From NCBI GenBank assembly GCA_008080735.1, contig SHMW01000041.1, positions 1 to 36,163 of the forward strand: DNA of 36,163 nucleotides. Reading direction: 5' to 3'. The DNA comes from Promethearchaeota archaeon. Its GTDB lineage: Archaea; Asgardarchaeota; Lokiarchaeia; Sigyniarchaeales; SOKP01. The notes below the pieces were generated by a model, which saw nothing but the letters and a program-made list of their open reading frames with translations, made no database searches and was not told the origin of the DNA. Positions 16,825 to 26,206 of this stretch are shown in pieces. Position numbers and translations under genes: made by a program. Within the stretch, counting starts at the first letter, position 1, and each line of letters begins with the position of its first letter.

Positions 16825-18057
16825 ATGAAAATTCGAGGACAAGATATTAGTTGGAAAAGAATAGTAATAATATCAATGTTGATTTTTTTTTTGGGAGTTG
16901 GATCTTATGGAGTTTATTTCCTATATCGATTGGATAAACCAATATTTATAAAAAGTTTCCAAGATCCGTTCATCTTCAATAATGGCACCACAGTCCAAAC
17001 AAAAGAAGACTGGGAAAATCGTCGTGCTCAAATTAAAGATTTACTACTGAGTGAGGAATATGGAACTATGCCAGGCCATCCTCATAATATCACTGCTAAG
17101 GTGATAGAAACAGAAGATTTAGGAAATGGAAATATCTTAAATACTACTAAATTGATAATGTATCCTAATGCTTCATCTACAACACCTATTAATTTTACAT
17201 TGTGGGTCTATATTCCTGATGGAACAGGACCATTCCCCACAATCGTGAAAGTTTCTGAAGATGGAACGGGCTCGCAAGAGAAGATGAGTGATTACATTCT
17301 TCAAAGAGGCTATATGTACGTTTGTTATAATCATATAGAATTAGATCCAGACACTAAAAGTGAAGATATTGCGGGACCCTGCCAAAAAGCCTATCCAAGT
17401 TATAGTTGGGAAACTTTAGCAGTCTGGGCATGGGGAGCAATGCGGGTCGCAGATTATCTTTTAAATGAGTCTTGGGTGAATGCCCCAGATGGGATACCTA
17501 ATGTAAATTCTAGCGTTTTAATTATTACAGGGCATTCGCGTAGAGGAAAAACTGCATTATTGGCTGGTGCTATGGATGAGCGTTTTACGATGGTCGTCCC
17601 TAATGGAAGTGGGTGCGGTGGGGCAGGAAGTTTTCTTGTACAAGGATACCTCTCAGAGACGATTGCGGACATTACTTCTAAGTTCAAGACATGGTTTAAG
17701 GAAGGATTTGAAAATTATGGTGGAAAGGAAGCAACACTTCCATTTGATCAACATTTCTTACGGGCTTTAGTCGCTCCCAGGATTATATTAAATACCGAAG
17801 GTTTAATAGATTTTTGGGCTAATCCGATAGGAGCTCAAGCGGTTTATGAAGCAACTGGGCCTGTATATGATTTTCTAAATGCCACAAATAATAATGCTAT
17901 ACACTATAGATCTGGAGGTCATGGCTTTACTCAAGTGGATTTTAAGATATTATTGGATCTCTCTGATAAATTACTGCTTGGAAAACCCATCACAGGGAAT
18001 TTCTACATGAAACCCTTCAATATTGATTTCCTAATCGAATATTCAACCCCAAATTAA
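16825..18057 (+). CDS. Membrane-anchored CE15-type glucuronoyl esterase-like hydrolase
   Basis: 410 residues. One hydrophobic segment (about 12-34) after a basic start acts as signal anchor, so the catalytic domain faces outside. The alpha/beta hydrolase nucleophile elbow GHSRRGKTAL gives Ser238; bacterial CE15 enzymes carry the same G-x-S-R-x-G-K motif. PNGSGCGGAG (259-268) supplies the conserved CE15 Cys-containing loop. EGLIDFWANP (325-334) and GGHGFT (364-369, catalytic His366) match the rest. CE15 enzymes cleave the ester between glucuronate and lignin alcohols in plant cell walls. Several N-glycosylation-type NxT/S sequons are present. The substrate of an archaeal enzyme may be another uronate ester. 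Confidence 0.82.
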   Translation: MKIRGQDISWKRIVIISMLIFFLGVGSYGVYFLYRLDKPIFIKSFQDPFIFNNGTTVQTKEDWENRRAQIKDLLLSEEYGTMPGHPHNITAKVIETEDLGNGNILNTTKLIMYPNASSTTPINFTLWVYIPDGTGPFPTIVKVSEDGTGSQEKMSDYILQRGYMYVCYNHIELDPDTKSEDIAGPCQKAYPSYSWETLAVWAWGAMRVADYLLNESWVNAPDGIPNVNSSVLIITGHSRRGKTALLAGAMDERFTMVVPNGSGCGGAGSFLVQGYLSETIADITSKFKTWFKEGFENYGGKEATLPFDQHFLRALVAPRIILNTEGLIDFWANPIGAQAVYEATGPVYDFLNATNNNAIHYRSGGHGFTQVDFKILLDLSDKLLLGKPITGNFYMKPFNIDFLIEYSTPN

Positions 18058-18454
18058 ATCAAAATATTGTTTATACCTGAATAACCAATATTTTATCCTT
18101 TTTTATTTTAATATTTCTAAAATACATACTAGATTTTTCTGGATCAAAAGATAAAAATAATAGCTTTTTATGTAAAATTTCATAATCTATTAGTTATAAA
18201 TGGAGATCTTTGGAATGTTAATGCTTTTTTTTTATCATAAATTCCGATTGGTGTTAAAAATATTTCTAGTAAAAGCAAGATTTGTTATTAAAAATATCTT
18301 TCTGTGAAATATTTTGTTCAAATTGTTTATTTTACGAATCTTATCTAAGCTTTTTTGATAAAATTCATTCTCTTAACATTATATTACCAAAGCATTTATT
18401 AAATAACAAAATAAATAGTAACTTAGATTTTAATTCAACAAAAATTACAAATAT
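18058..18454. other. Non-coding AT-rich region
   Basis: No frame with coding character. A T-rich stretch at about 18096-18110 probably ends the esterase transcript; the last 60 bases hold the promoter of the 88-residue gene. Nothing else seen. Confidence 0.4.
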
Positions 18455-18721
18455 ATGAAGAACGAAGAAAAGAAGTTTGAGGAAAAACTCTACATAATGA
18501 ATAAGATATTGGATGATGTACATGATATTTTCGTCTTAATTCAACCATTATTAGAAGAATTACTTAAAGTGGAGAAAGCTAAGCGCCCAGAATATATTAA
18601 AAAACTCAACAAATCTGCAAAATTATTTAAAGAAATCGCATCTTTATGTAAAGAGTTAGAAGAGCCAGAATTAATGGAACGATTTTCAAATAAAATGAAT
18701 AAGGCAACATATTTCATTTGA
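18455..18721 (+). CDS. Small helical hypothetical protein
   Basis: 88 residues, highly charged and predicted all-helical, with heptad-like leucines (KILDDVHDIFVLIQPLLEELLKVEKAK). It may form a helical hairpin. No ribosome binding site; AT-rich leader. Ends 50 bases before the stop of the convergent 90-residue gene. No family recognised. Confidence 0.5.
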   Translation: MKNEEKKFEEKLYIMNKILDDVHDIFVLIQPLLEELLKVEKAKRPEYIKKLNKSAKLFKEIASLCKELEEPELMERFSNKMNKATYFI

Positions 18722-18771
18722 ATTTGATATCATATAATGCAATTAACCTTCTCTGGTTTAGAATTAGAATT

Positions 18772-19044
18772 TCATTCAAAGGTTATATCCGTCCCATACT
18801 TAATGGCATATTCTTTAGCTTCTTTATCAGAATCAAAACGTTTTAAAATGTCATATTCACCTACTATCTTTCTGCATCCCACATATATTTCTGTTATCGG
18901 TCTCGCTTCTTGCTGGGGTTCTAAATAGACTCGAATCAAAGAAAATGAGATGTCTTTCATATATTCTCTACACTTCCCACAAATTTCTGGACCACGCGCG
19001 CAATGAATTCGCGGCATTTTCTTAATGATATCTATATATTCCAT
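18772..19044 (-). CDS. Small cysteine-containing hypothetical protein
   Basis: 90 residues. Cysteines are at 15, 22, 25 and 57, with CGKC forming a CxxC pair and VGCRKI the last. They could bind one zinc or an iron-sulphur cluster. The C-terminal half (EIYVGCRKIVGEYDILKRFDS followed by KEAKEYAIKYG) looks like a small alpha/beta domain. Lies downstream of the LRR gene on the same strand (79-base gap) and could be co-transcribed. No family recognised. Confidence 0.5.
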   Translation of the reverse strand: MEYIDIIKKMPRIHCARGPEICGKCREYMKDISFSLIRVYLEPQQEARPITEIYVGCRKIVGEYDILKRFDSDKEAKEYAIKYGTDITFE

Positions 19045-19123
19045 TTGTATGAATCATAAAGGGAAAAAAGCGCTTAATAATTTATTGAAAATGGATAATT
19101 TGATTTTGAGATCATTTTAGCAA

Positions 19124-20680
19124 TTAGAAAAATTCAGTAATTTTCATCTGTGATTTATTAAATAACCATTTTTCAAACTTCTTTGTGAGTTTACCCGACC
19201 AAATAGCATTATGTTCTGTCAATTCTTCAAACTTCTCAATATCTCCATAAGATATTTTATTTTCGCGAATTAATGCATTCATTTTAATTACCCATCGAGT
19301 AAAATCTTTATACAATCCCCCATCTTCGCGAGATCTTGCGTTCGCTTTATGCGTCTTTTCATAATATTGCAGCGCCTCTTGAGTATAACCCGTAAAATAA
19401 CGATAATTTTGATCATTCCAAAAGAATTTTTTTGTACTTTCGTTGTATATTCTAATATCGCAATTCCATACTTTCACGCTTTCCAAATGAGGCAATTGAT
19501 TCAGGGTTTCTGGGATCTCTTTTAAATACGTATTCCCCGATAAATTAATTCGTTTTAGACTCTCTAATCCGTCAAGGTTTTCTAAATTAGTGATTCTGTT
19601 ATTTCTTATCGATAAATCTTCAAGCATTGAAAGAGTTTTTAATTGTGAAAGATCGCTAATCATATTATTATCTAAGTTTAGTATTTTTAGATTTGGAAAT
19701 TTTTCTATTCCTTTTAGTGTCTCTATAATATTATTATTCAAATTTAATTCCTCTATTGAATCATATATTACTTCAAAGCCTTCAATATTGTATATAGATT
19801 CAATATTTTTATCATTCAAGAAAATTTGAGCGTTCTCCTCTTCTAAAATTCCTATTATTTTTGAATTATACTCTATAAGATTAAAATCATCCAAATCGAA
19901 CGAATCAATATTATTATTTATGAATTTGATTTCTGGGAAACTAGATTTATTCTTATAATTTTCATAAATAAGTAAAGCCATTTTATTATGATGTTGATGG
20001 CTTATACGCTTTTTAATCTTTGAAAAAATTAGGGGTATATGCTTTTGGTTGAAACTTCTAAATAAATTTTGAAATAGATATAAAATTTGATTATCTGAAG
20101 TAGGTTGAGGCGACTCCAAAGCTTGTTTTAGATTCCTCACTAATTTATCCAAAAATGAAAGATTTATATCATCAAATATGCTTTCTAATTCTTGGCTAGA
20201 TAAATGTCTTAAATAATTTTCTTGGATTAGGTAATTGATTACTGTTGGATGGTTGCTTGATAATCTTAGAGCTATTTCTTCCTTAAACACCTTTCTTGCT
20301 TGAGGGTCGCCGACCTCAACTAACCTTTTCAGTAAAGGAAAGGCTAAATTTCTATGAAGAATGCGAGTATCATATCCATTTTCTGCCCATGCGGTTATAT
20401 TTGAGCAATGCCCCCAGAACTCCACCTCTGGGTCTATTCCGTATTTTCCTGATCTATTTCCCTCCATCGAACGATCCAGATGTTCGGCCGCTTTATCAAT
20501 AGAATCTATTTCTTCATAATCTCTAATTTTCTCAGTAGGTATATTTAGCAAAAGATACATACACTGCCGAAATTGTCTATTTTTCACATAGATATTTGTT
20601 ATCCCATTTTCCAGTTTAAGAGATAGAAATTCATTAACCTTATATTCCTTTTTTGGAGCTGGGTTTCTGATGACAACCAA
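19124..20680 (-). CDS. Leucine-rich-repeat protein with EFWGHCSN N-terminal domain
   Basis: 518 residues. An N-terminal helical domain contains VEFWGHCSNITAWAENGYD (about 87-105), RNLAFPLLKRL and GDPQARKVFKEEIALRL. I recall this signature from LRR proteins of Lokiarchaea and some other archaea. A middle region (about 150-280) is helical and Asn-rich. About five LRR units lie at 285-395 (for example LEDLSIRNNRITNLENLDGLESLKRINLSGN with the L-x-L-x-x-N pattern). The C-terminal 120 residues are another domain. TTG start; no in-frame ATG before Met41. Probably a cytosolic protein-binding scaffold. Partner unknown; the divergent neighbour is also an LRR protein. Confidence 0.8.
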   Translation of the reverse strand: MVVIRNPAPKKEYKVNEFLSLKLENGITNIYVKNRQFRQCMYLLLNIPTEKIRDYEEIDSIDKAAEHLDRSMEGNRSGKYGIDPEVEFWGHCSNITAWAENGYDTRILHRNLAFPLLKRLVEVGDPQARKVFKEEIALRLSSNHPTVINYLIQENYLRHLSSQELESIFDDINLSFLDKLVRNLKQALESPQPTSDNQILYLFQNLFRSFNQKHIPLIFSKIKKRISHQHHNKMALLIYENYKNKSSFPEIKFINNNIDSFDLDDFNLIEYNSKIIGILEEENAQIFLNDKNIESIYNIEGFEVIYDSIEELNLNNNIIETLKGIEKFPNLKILNLDNNMISDLSQLKTLSMLEDLSIRNNRITNLENLDGLESLKRINLSGNTYLKEIPETLNQLPHLESVKVWNCDIRIYNESTKKFFWNDQNYRYFTGYTQEALQYYEKTHKANARSREDGGLYKDFTRWVIKMNALIRENKISYGDIEKFEELTEHNAIWSGKLTKKFEKWLFNKSQMKITEFF

Positions 20681-21029
20681 GAGAATAATAATTGAGAAGA
20701 GAAATATGATTATATTTATGTTTGTATGATTAATTTTATCTCAACCTGGTTTTTAGGAGTTGCTTTTTGGATTCGATTTGGAATCTAAGGACTTTGGAAT
20801 TTTATTTCAAATTTAAAAATAAACAGAGAACAGATTTTTTGTATTTTTATTAAAACATTGATATTCGTGTTATATTTTCTAAGCGGGATTATTTAAATAG
20901 ATACATAATTTCATATCCCATCTTTTAATCATCATCAAATATAATTCTATGATATATTTAGGGGGAACTAACAGGTTTTTTTTTTATGATAACAAATTTT
21001 AAAAAGTTCTGATTCTTTCAAGAGAAACA
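20681..21029. other. Divergent intergenic region between two LRR genes
   Basis: 349 bases with no coding frame. It holds both promoters. A TATA-like GATATATTTA is at 20951-20960 for the plus-strand gene. A T-run precedes position 20990. No repeat or hairpin stands out. Confidence 0.4.
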
Positions 21030-21992
21030 ATGGAATATGTAATTTATGAAAGAGAAAAATTTGAGGTTATCAATAACCATTTAGATCTCGCGGCAAAAGG
21101 AATTACTTCGATTAATGAAATTGATGGTTTAGAAAATTTGTCAGGGTTAAAAAGTTTGGACATGAGCTATAATGAGATTAAATTTATTGAAGGGCTCGAA
21201 GATTTACATAATCTGGAATATCTTGATTTAAGCTCCAATCAAATTGGTGATATTAGGAATATTTCTCATTTAACGGAACTAAAAAGTTTATATCTGAATA
21301 ATAATATGCTAAGAAAAATCGAGGGCATCGATAACTTGGAAGAATTAGATACCCTTGAATTAAACGGAAATGATTTGCGGGTCATTTCCAACTTAGATAA
21401 TTTAAAAAAACTTGATATGCTTAAATTAGGAATGAATCGGATTTATGAGATAAGCGGGTTAAAAAATTTAACCACACTTACCAAGCTTCATTTAGATCAA
21501 AATGAAATAAAAAAGCTGGAAAATCTTGAAACTTTAAACAATTTAAAAGTGTTTGATTTGGATGACAACGAGATTACAAAAATAGAAAATATTGAAGAAT
21601 TATATCGATTAGAAGCATTTATACTGAGTAAAAATCGGATTTCCGAAATGGATGGATTAACAGAACAATTTAAATTAATGTTACTAAATTTAGGAAACAA
21701 TAAAATCTCAAAAATCAGAGGTTTAGAAGAATGTACGGACTTGCGTATATTAAATCTTTCAAAAAACCACATAAAGGAAATAAATCCAGGAGATTTATCC
21801 AATCAAAAAGATCTTGTAAATCTAAATTTAAGTGATAATCAGATTTCAAATATCGAAGGGATTCGAGGCCTTAAGAATCTTAGAATAATAAATTTAAGCA
21901 ATAACCAAATACAGAATTTTAAAGTTTTAAAATCACTCCCTAATTTGGAAACTGCATATTTAAAAAACAATAAAACCACACTAGAGGAGTAA
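21030..21992 (+). CDS. SDS22-like leucine-rich-repeat protein
   Basis: 320 residues made almost wholly of about twelve 22-residue repeats of the form LxxLxxLxLxxNxIxxIxxL. This is the SDS22-like type common in eukaryotic protein phosphatase 1 regulators and in Asgard archaea. A short N-terminal cap (MEYVIYEREKFEVINNH) comes before the first repeat. No signal peptide or membrane segment, so cytosolic. One repeat (ILNLSKNHIKEINPGDLSNQK) is longer by one or two residues. Probably a protein-binding module. The divergent upstream gene encodes another LRR protein. Confidence 0.85.
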   Translation: MEYVIYEREKFEVINNHLDLAAKGITSINEIDGLENLSGLKSLDMSYNEIKFIEGLEDLHNLEYLDLSSNQIGDIRNISHLTELKSLYLNNNMLRKIEGIDNLEELDTLELNGNDLRVISNLDNLKKLDMLKLGMNRIYEISGLKNLTTLTKLHLDQNEIKKLENLETLNNLKVFDLDDNEITKIENIEELYRLEAFILSKNRISEMDGLTEQFKLMLLNLGNNKISKIRGLEECTDLRILNLSKNHIKEINPGDLSNQKDLVNLNLSDNQISNIEGIRGLKNLRIINLSNNQIQNFKVLKSLPNLETAYLKNNKTTLEE

Positions 21993-22138
21993 AGTCTCTT
22001 TAGGAGGTAAATTGGAAAATATCGACAGTCATATTCAGAAATGGATTTAGCTGGATAATAAGAAAATTTATTAGAATTCCTAATCTATAAATAACAAGAG
22101 AATATATTTTAAAGCATTTAAAATTAATACTCCGAAAT

Positions 22139-22909
22139 ATGACAGATTACACGATATATTTTCAAGCTGCTTCTGTCTTTGGATTGGCGATGTTATTTCA
22201 TAAGGTTATTGGAAACTATCCAGAACCTTTAGAAAAAGTCAGAGAAAATAAGAAAGAATTAAGCGAAGTTTTAATCGTATGGTTAATACAATTTGCTTTG
22301 ATCACTTGGGTTATTTTTACGGGAATATATCTTCCCTCTGCCTTTCCAGGTTTTAAGATCCATGAAGAAATTACCATTAGTATTAATTTAATTTCTAGCT
22401 TCATAATACCGATACTTTTTCTTCGCGTGTGGAAAAAGGGTTCTGAGAGACAAGCACTCGGATTAAATGCTCCTAGGGATAACAAAATAGCGCTATATTT
22501 AATTGGGATATTTGGCTTATTTGCATTCATAACCTTTCTTATTGTGGGTGGAAAAGAATTTACTATTGTAGCTTTATTGTGGGGAATAATAACTCCCTCA
22601 CTAAGCGAGGAATTGGTATCAAGATCAGTTATTACAAGTAAGTTGGAGCGCAGTCAGGGTATTAAAAGGGCGTGGATTATAGGAGGGATTTTATTTGGGT
22701 TACTTCACATTCCAAACGATTTCTTTGGGTTTTTCTGGTTCACCACATTCAATCAAAATTTTTTTATTGCTCTTGGAGGATTATTAGTTCAGATTGGAAC
22801 TGGTTGGATGTTTGCGATAACCTATATTAAAACACGGAGCATTATACCATGTGTTATCGGTCATTATCTTGTTGACTTTCTTCCTGCTATTCTTGCAATC
22901 TTATTTTAA
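22139..22909 (+). CDS. CPBP-family intramembrane metalloprotease (CAAX protease-like)
   Basis: 256 residues with about 7-8 membrane segments. The Rce1/CPBP signature is complete: SEELVSR (Glu157, Glu158, Arg162), FGLLH (His190) and GHYLVD (His242, Asp246). These form the glutamate/histidine active site of CAAX-prenyl endopeptidase-like proteases inside the membrane. The small GTPase in this window lacks a CAAX box, so it is not an obvious substrate. A DMT-type transporter gene starts 69 bases downstream; T-runs between them may end transcription. Confidence 0.85.
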   Translation: MTDYTIYFQAASVFGLAMLFHKVIGNYPEPLEKVRENKKELSEVLIVWLIQFALITWVIFTGIYLPSAFPGFKIHEEITISINLISSFIIPILFLRVWKKGSERQALGLNAPRDNKIALYLIGIFGLFAFITFLIVGGKEFTIVALLWGIITPSLSEELVSRSVITSKLERSQGIKRAWIIGGILFGLLHIPNDFFGFFWFTTFNQNFFIALGGLLVQIGTGWMFAITYIKTRSIIPCVIGHYLVDFLPAILAILF

Positions 22910-22978
22910 ACAAAAAATCTACCTTTTTTTTATATCTTTCTTTTTTCAATACAATCATTTAACTATTCGCAATTTCGG

Positions 22979-23932
22979 ATGGCAGAATTAATTGGCTATT
23001 TACTGGCACTCAATGCAATAATTACTTGGGGTCTTGCATCCTTAGTCTATAAATTTGGGTTGGGAAAAACAGAGGCAAAGGCAAATCTCTTCTTTCGGTT
23101 GGTGATTGTGTCTTGCAGTACCTTCATAATATCACTCTTCTTCGGAGATTATCATTTTTTGCTTATTCTAAACACAACTGAACTAATCATGTATATTATC
23201 ATGGCAATATTTTCAGGTCTTTCTGTAACCATTGGTGATTTATTATATTTTTATGCGCTAAAAAAGATAGATGCTTCTCGAGCGTATCCCTTAACTCAAT
23301 TATCCCTTGTATTTGTTTATCCTTTAGCATTTCTGTTTTTTCAAGAGCAAATCACGCTTTCTGTATTAGTCGGAGGTTTTATTATCCTTTCGAGCGTCTT
23401 TTTGTTGGGCAAGAAAGATAAACCGAAAGAAAGCGCGTTTTATGAAGTAGACGGAGAAGATCATAGAGAAGAGGAAGCAATCTCAAGGGAATTGTTATTC
23501 GGAGTGATAATGGCGATCGGAACTGCGCTATTTTGGGCTATTGCCATCATAACCTTTAATCAAGCTAGAATCTATTCTAATGACGTATTTACAACTAATT
23601 TCTTTCGCATACTATTCGGCACGATATCAGTGGCTATAATCGGTTTATTCGATGATGATTTTTTTTTGGGATTTAAGAAGGAAAACCGAATAAATTTGAA
23701 ATATTTTGCCTATATTGGAATCGCGGGCTCCCTTTCGCTTGGACTCGCCGATTCATTCTTTTATAAAGCTGCCGAAATCAATGGACTCGTCTTGACTTCT
23801 ACAATAACCGCAAACACTCCAATGGTCCAACAAATCTTTTCGTTAACTCTATTGAAAGAAAGATTTAGGAAGAGATTTATTATTGCCGTAGCTTTAATTA
23901 TTATTGGAAATTATATAATCTTGTTTCTATGA
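22979..23932 (+). CDS. EamA/DMT-family transporter
   Basis: 317 residues with ten predicted membrane segments arranged as two EamA repeats (about 1-145 and 170-317), separated by an acidic cytoplasmic linker (KKDKPKESAFYEVDGEDHREEE). The end of each repeat has the usual features (LTQLSLVFVYPLAFLFFQEQIT; TITANTPMVQQIFSLTLLKERF). The drug/metabolite transporter superfamily moves amino acids, nucleotides or metabolites; the substrate cannot be told. The next gene starts 13 bases downstream, so the two form an operon. Confidence 0.85.
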   Translation: MAELIGYLLALNAIITWGLASLVYKFGLGKTEAKANLFFRLVIVSCSTFIISLFFGDYHFLLILNTTELIMYIIMAIFSGLSVTIGDLLYFYALKKIDASRAYPLTQLSLVFVYPLAFLFFQEQITLSVLVGGFIILSSVFLLGKKDKPKESAFYEVDGEDHREEEAISRELLFGVIMAIGTALFWAIAIITFNQARIYSNDVFTTNFFRILFGTISVAIIGLFDDDFFLGFKKENRINLKYFAYIGIAGSLSLGLADSFFYKAAEINGLVLTSTITANTPMVQQIFSLTLLKERFRKRFIIAVALIIIGNYIILFL

Positions 23933-23945
23933 AAAGATGATTTGA

Positions 23946-24977
23946 ATGATTGAGATAGAGATTGCATTACTTACAAATAATCTAGTGAAACCATTTCAAA
24001 AATTTCATAAAAAGTATAAACTGAACTTTATCCAATTCAACAAACTTCACGTGACTCAATGCCTTGCTGAACATGGTTTAGGATTCTTATTGACGGTCTA
24101 TGAAATAAATGACTCCGGGGATTTTGAAGAAAGAAAACAACTAAGCAAAATAATCTTTGATGTCGGTGGTACAAATTTAACCTACTTACATAATTTGTCT
24201 GTTATGAATTTACTTGTAAACGATGTAGATAGCATTGTGTTGTCTCATTGGCACTATGATCATATCGGTGGACTTTATAAGGTTTTAGAAGCAATAGAAC
24301 ACCAAATTCCTGTTTATACCCATAGATATGCAGAATTTGAGCGCATTTTTAGAAGATCTGATGATGTACAACCATCTGATTTAAGAGGAAAATCCTATGA
24401 AGAAATTGAATCTTTTTTAACACAATCGAAAATAGTTAACCAGGAGCCTATTGATTTAGATTTAATTACACAACTTGGCGGTAACGTTAAATTCATTTCA
24501 GAAGATACTAATATCCTGAATCTAGAGGAGTTGAAGATCTGGGCCAGTGGAGAAATACCACGAATTCATGCAGATGAGGATTTCTCGGATTATTTTTCCT
24601 TCCAAGATAATGGGATTCTTGAAGAAGACAAAATCTTAGATGATAAATGCCTCATTTTGGAATTCCAAGACAGAATTATTTTACTAAACGGTTGTTGCCA
24701 TTCTGGGTTGAAAAATACTATAGACTATATAACATCTCATACCGCAAAGCCTTTTTCTCAAATAATCGGAGGATTTCATATGGCGAGTGCCTCCAAAAAT
24801 TCTCTAAATTCAACATTAAACCATCTAACCGATTTACCTAAATATGAAAATAGGTTATATCTTTTTCCAATCCATTGTACTGGTGATAAATTCTTGAGAT
24901 TACTCCAATGTAACCAAATAGGGTCTCTTCAAGCATTTGATCTCAGCGTTGGTAATGTATTTAAGTTTAAGTCGTAG
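23946..24977 (+). CDS. Metallo-beta-lactamase-fold protein, COG1237 type
   Basis: 343 residues. The metal-binding motif HWHYDH (His101, His103, Asp105, His106) and the later GCCHSGLKNTIDY and GGFHMAS segments identify the MBL-fold group COG1237. This group includes the methanogen enzyme for 7,8-dihydropterin-6-yl-methyl-4-(beta-D-ribofuranosyl)aminobenzene 5'-phosphate formation and many uncharacterised hydrolases. The opening (VYEINDSGDFEERKQLSKIIFDVGG) carries an insertion compared with the short family members. In operon with the DMT transporter. Its stop is 7 bases from the stop of the convergent aminotransferase gene. The true substrate is unknown. Confidence 0.85.
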   Translation: MIEIEIALLTNNLVKPFQKFHKKYKLNFIQFNKLHVTQCLAEHGLGFLLTVYEINDSGDFEERKQLSKIIFDVGGTNLTYLHNLSVMNLLVNDVDSIVLSHWHYDHIGGLYKVLEAIEHQIPVYTHRYAEFERIFRRSDDVQPSDLRGKSYEEIESFLTQSKIVNQEPIDLDLITQLGGNVKFISEDTNILNLEELKIWASGEIPRIHADEDFSDYFSFQDNGILEEDKILDDKCLILEFQDRIILLNGCCHSGLKNTIDYITSHTAKPFSQIIGGFHMASASKNSLNSTLNHLTDLPKYENRLYLFPIHCTGDKFLRLLQCNQIGSLQAFDLSVGNVFKFKS

Positions 24978-24984
24978 CTTTCTT

Positions 24985-26175
24985 TCATACCAATAATTCT
25001 TCTATTCTGTCCATTCCATCAACAATATTATCATAAGATACACAATAAGAGAATCGTATATAATCATCCTTTTCCTCGGGAGGCTTATGTCCAAAATATT
25101 TTCTAGATAATACAGCAACATCCGCCTTTTCCAGAAGATATTCTTGGAATTCTAAGGAATCCTTTAACCCGAGATTTTTGCACGCCTCTGAGACATTCGC
25201 AAAAATATAGAATGCGCCTTTCGGTTTTAATGCGGAAATTCCGTTAATTTTATTTAATCTATTATGAATGAGATTCCTTCTGCGCTCGAATTCATTCACC
25301 ATTGAGATTGATGGAGACTTATCTTCCTCCATGGCAACAATCCCTGCTTTTTGAGTGAATGTGGCTGTACAAGAGATTGTATTTGTAGCCCAACGAGTAA
25401 AATATTCTGCCAATTCTTCATTTACAATCGCATATCCCAATCTCCATCCTGTCATACTGAAAAATTTACTAAATCCATCAAGAATTATCGTTCTCTGTTG
25501 TATATCTGGATGAGCTGCGATAGAAGTATACTCAAGATTGTCAAAGACGATATTAGAATATATCTCATCGGACAAAATCCATATATCATTTTCTAATGCG
25601 ATTTCGGACAATGCTTCCAAATTTTGTTTGTTTAATACCGAGCCCGTAGGATTCTGAGGACTATTTATAATAATAAGTCGGGTTTTTTCCGATATCAGAT
25701 TTCTTAACTCATTTATATCATAATTCCAATCTTTTGATTCCCATAATTGGGCGGCAATCGGCTGGCATCCGTGGACATTTATCAAACTCTCATAGATAGG
25801 ATAACCCGGATTTGGATATATAATTTCGTCACCAGGATTCGTACAAGAAAGGATTGTCAGATCTACTATAAATTTGGCAGATGGAAGTACTACTACATTT
25901 TCAGCAGTAGCACGAATGTTTTTACTCTCTGACGCAAAATTCGCAATAGATTCTCGCAACTCTGGGATCCCCGCAGAAGGTGAATAATGCGTAAAATTTC
26001 CATCTATCGCATTTATCCCCGCTTGCTTTATATGTTGTGGAGTATCAAAATCGGGTTCTCCGATCGCAAATGAGATCACATTCTCTCGCCTTTCCTCGGG
26101 AAAGTTTTGAATTCTTTCAAGGACCTCGAAGGCGGTCTCGGTTCCAAGCCGGTCTAATCTGTTAGCATATTGCAT
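24985..26175 (-). CDS. Class I PLP-dependent aminotransferase (aspartate aminotransferase-like)
   Basis: 396 residues, the usual length. The PLP lysine is Lys237 in DGFSKFFSMTGWRLGY; other landmarks are NSPQNPTG (Asn175), LSDEIY (Asp203, Tyr206) and the late IRFSYCVS arginine that binds substrate carboxylate. This group (aspartate, tyrosine or N-succinyl-diaminopimelate type) transfers amino groups to 2-oxoglutarate or related acids. The MGMT gene lies 31 bases upstream on the same strand, so the two are likely co-transcribed. Confidence 0.9.
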   Translation of the reverse strand: MQYANRLDRLGTETAFEVLERIQNFPEERRENVISFAIGEPDFDTPQHIKQAGINAIDGNFTHYSPSAGIPELRESIANFASESKNIRATAENVVVLPSAKFIVDLTILSCTNPGDEIIYPNPGYPIYESLINVHGCQPIAAQLWESKDWNYDINELRNLISEKTRLIIINSPQNPTGSVLNKQNLEALSEIALENDIWILSDEIYSNIVFDNLEYTSIAAHPDIQQRTIILDGFSKFFSMTGWRLGYAIVNEELAEYFTRWATNTISCTATFTQKAGIVAMEEDKSPSISMVNEFERRRNLIHNRLNKINGISALKPKGAFYIFANVSEACKNLGLKDSLEFQEYLLEKADVAVLSRKYFGHKPPEEKDDYIRFSYCVSYDNIVDGMDRIEELLV

Positions 26176-26206
26176 GCTTATAAATAAAAATACTTTCGAT
26201 TCTTTT

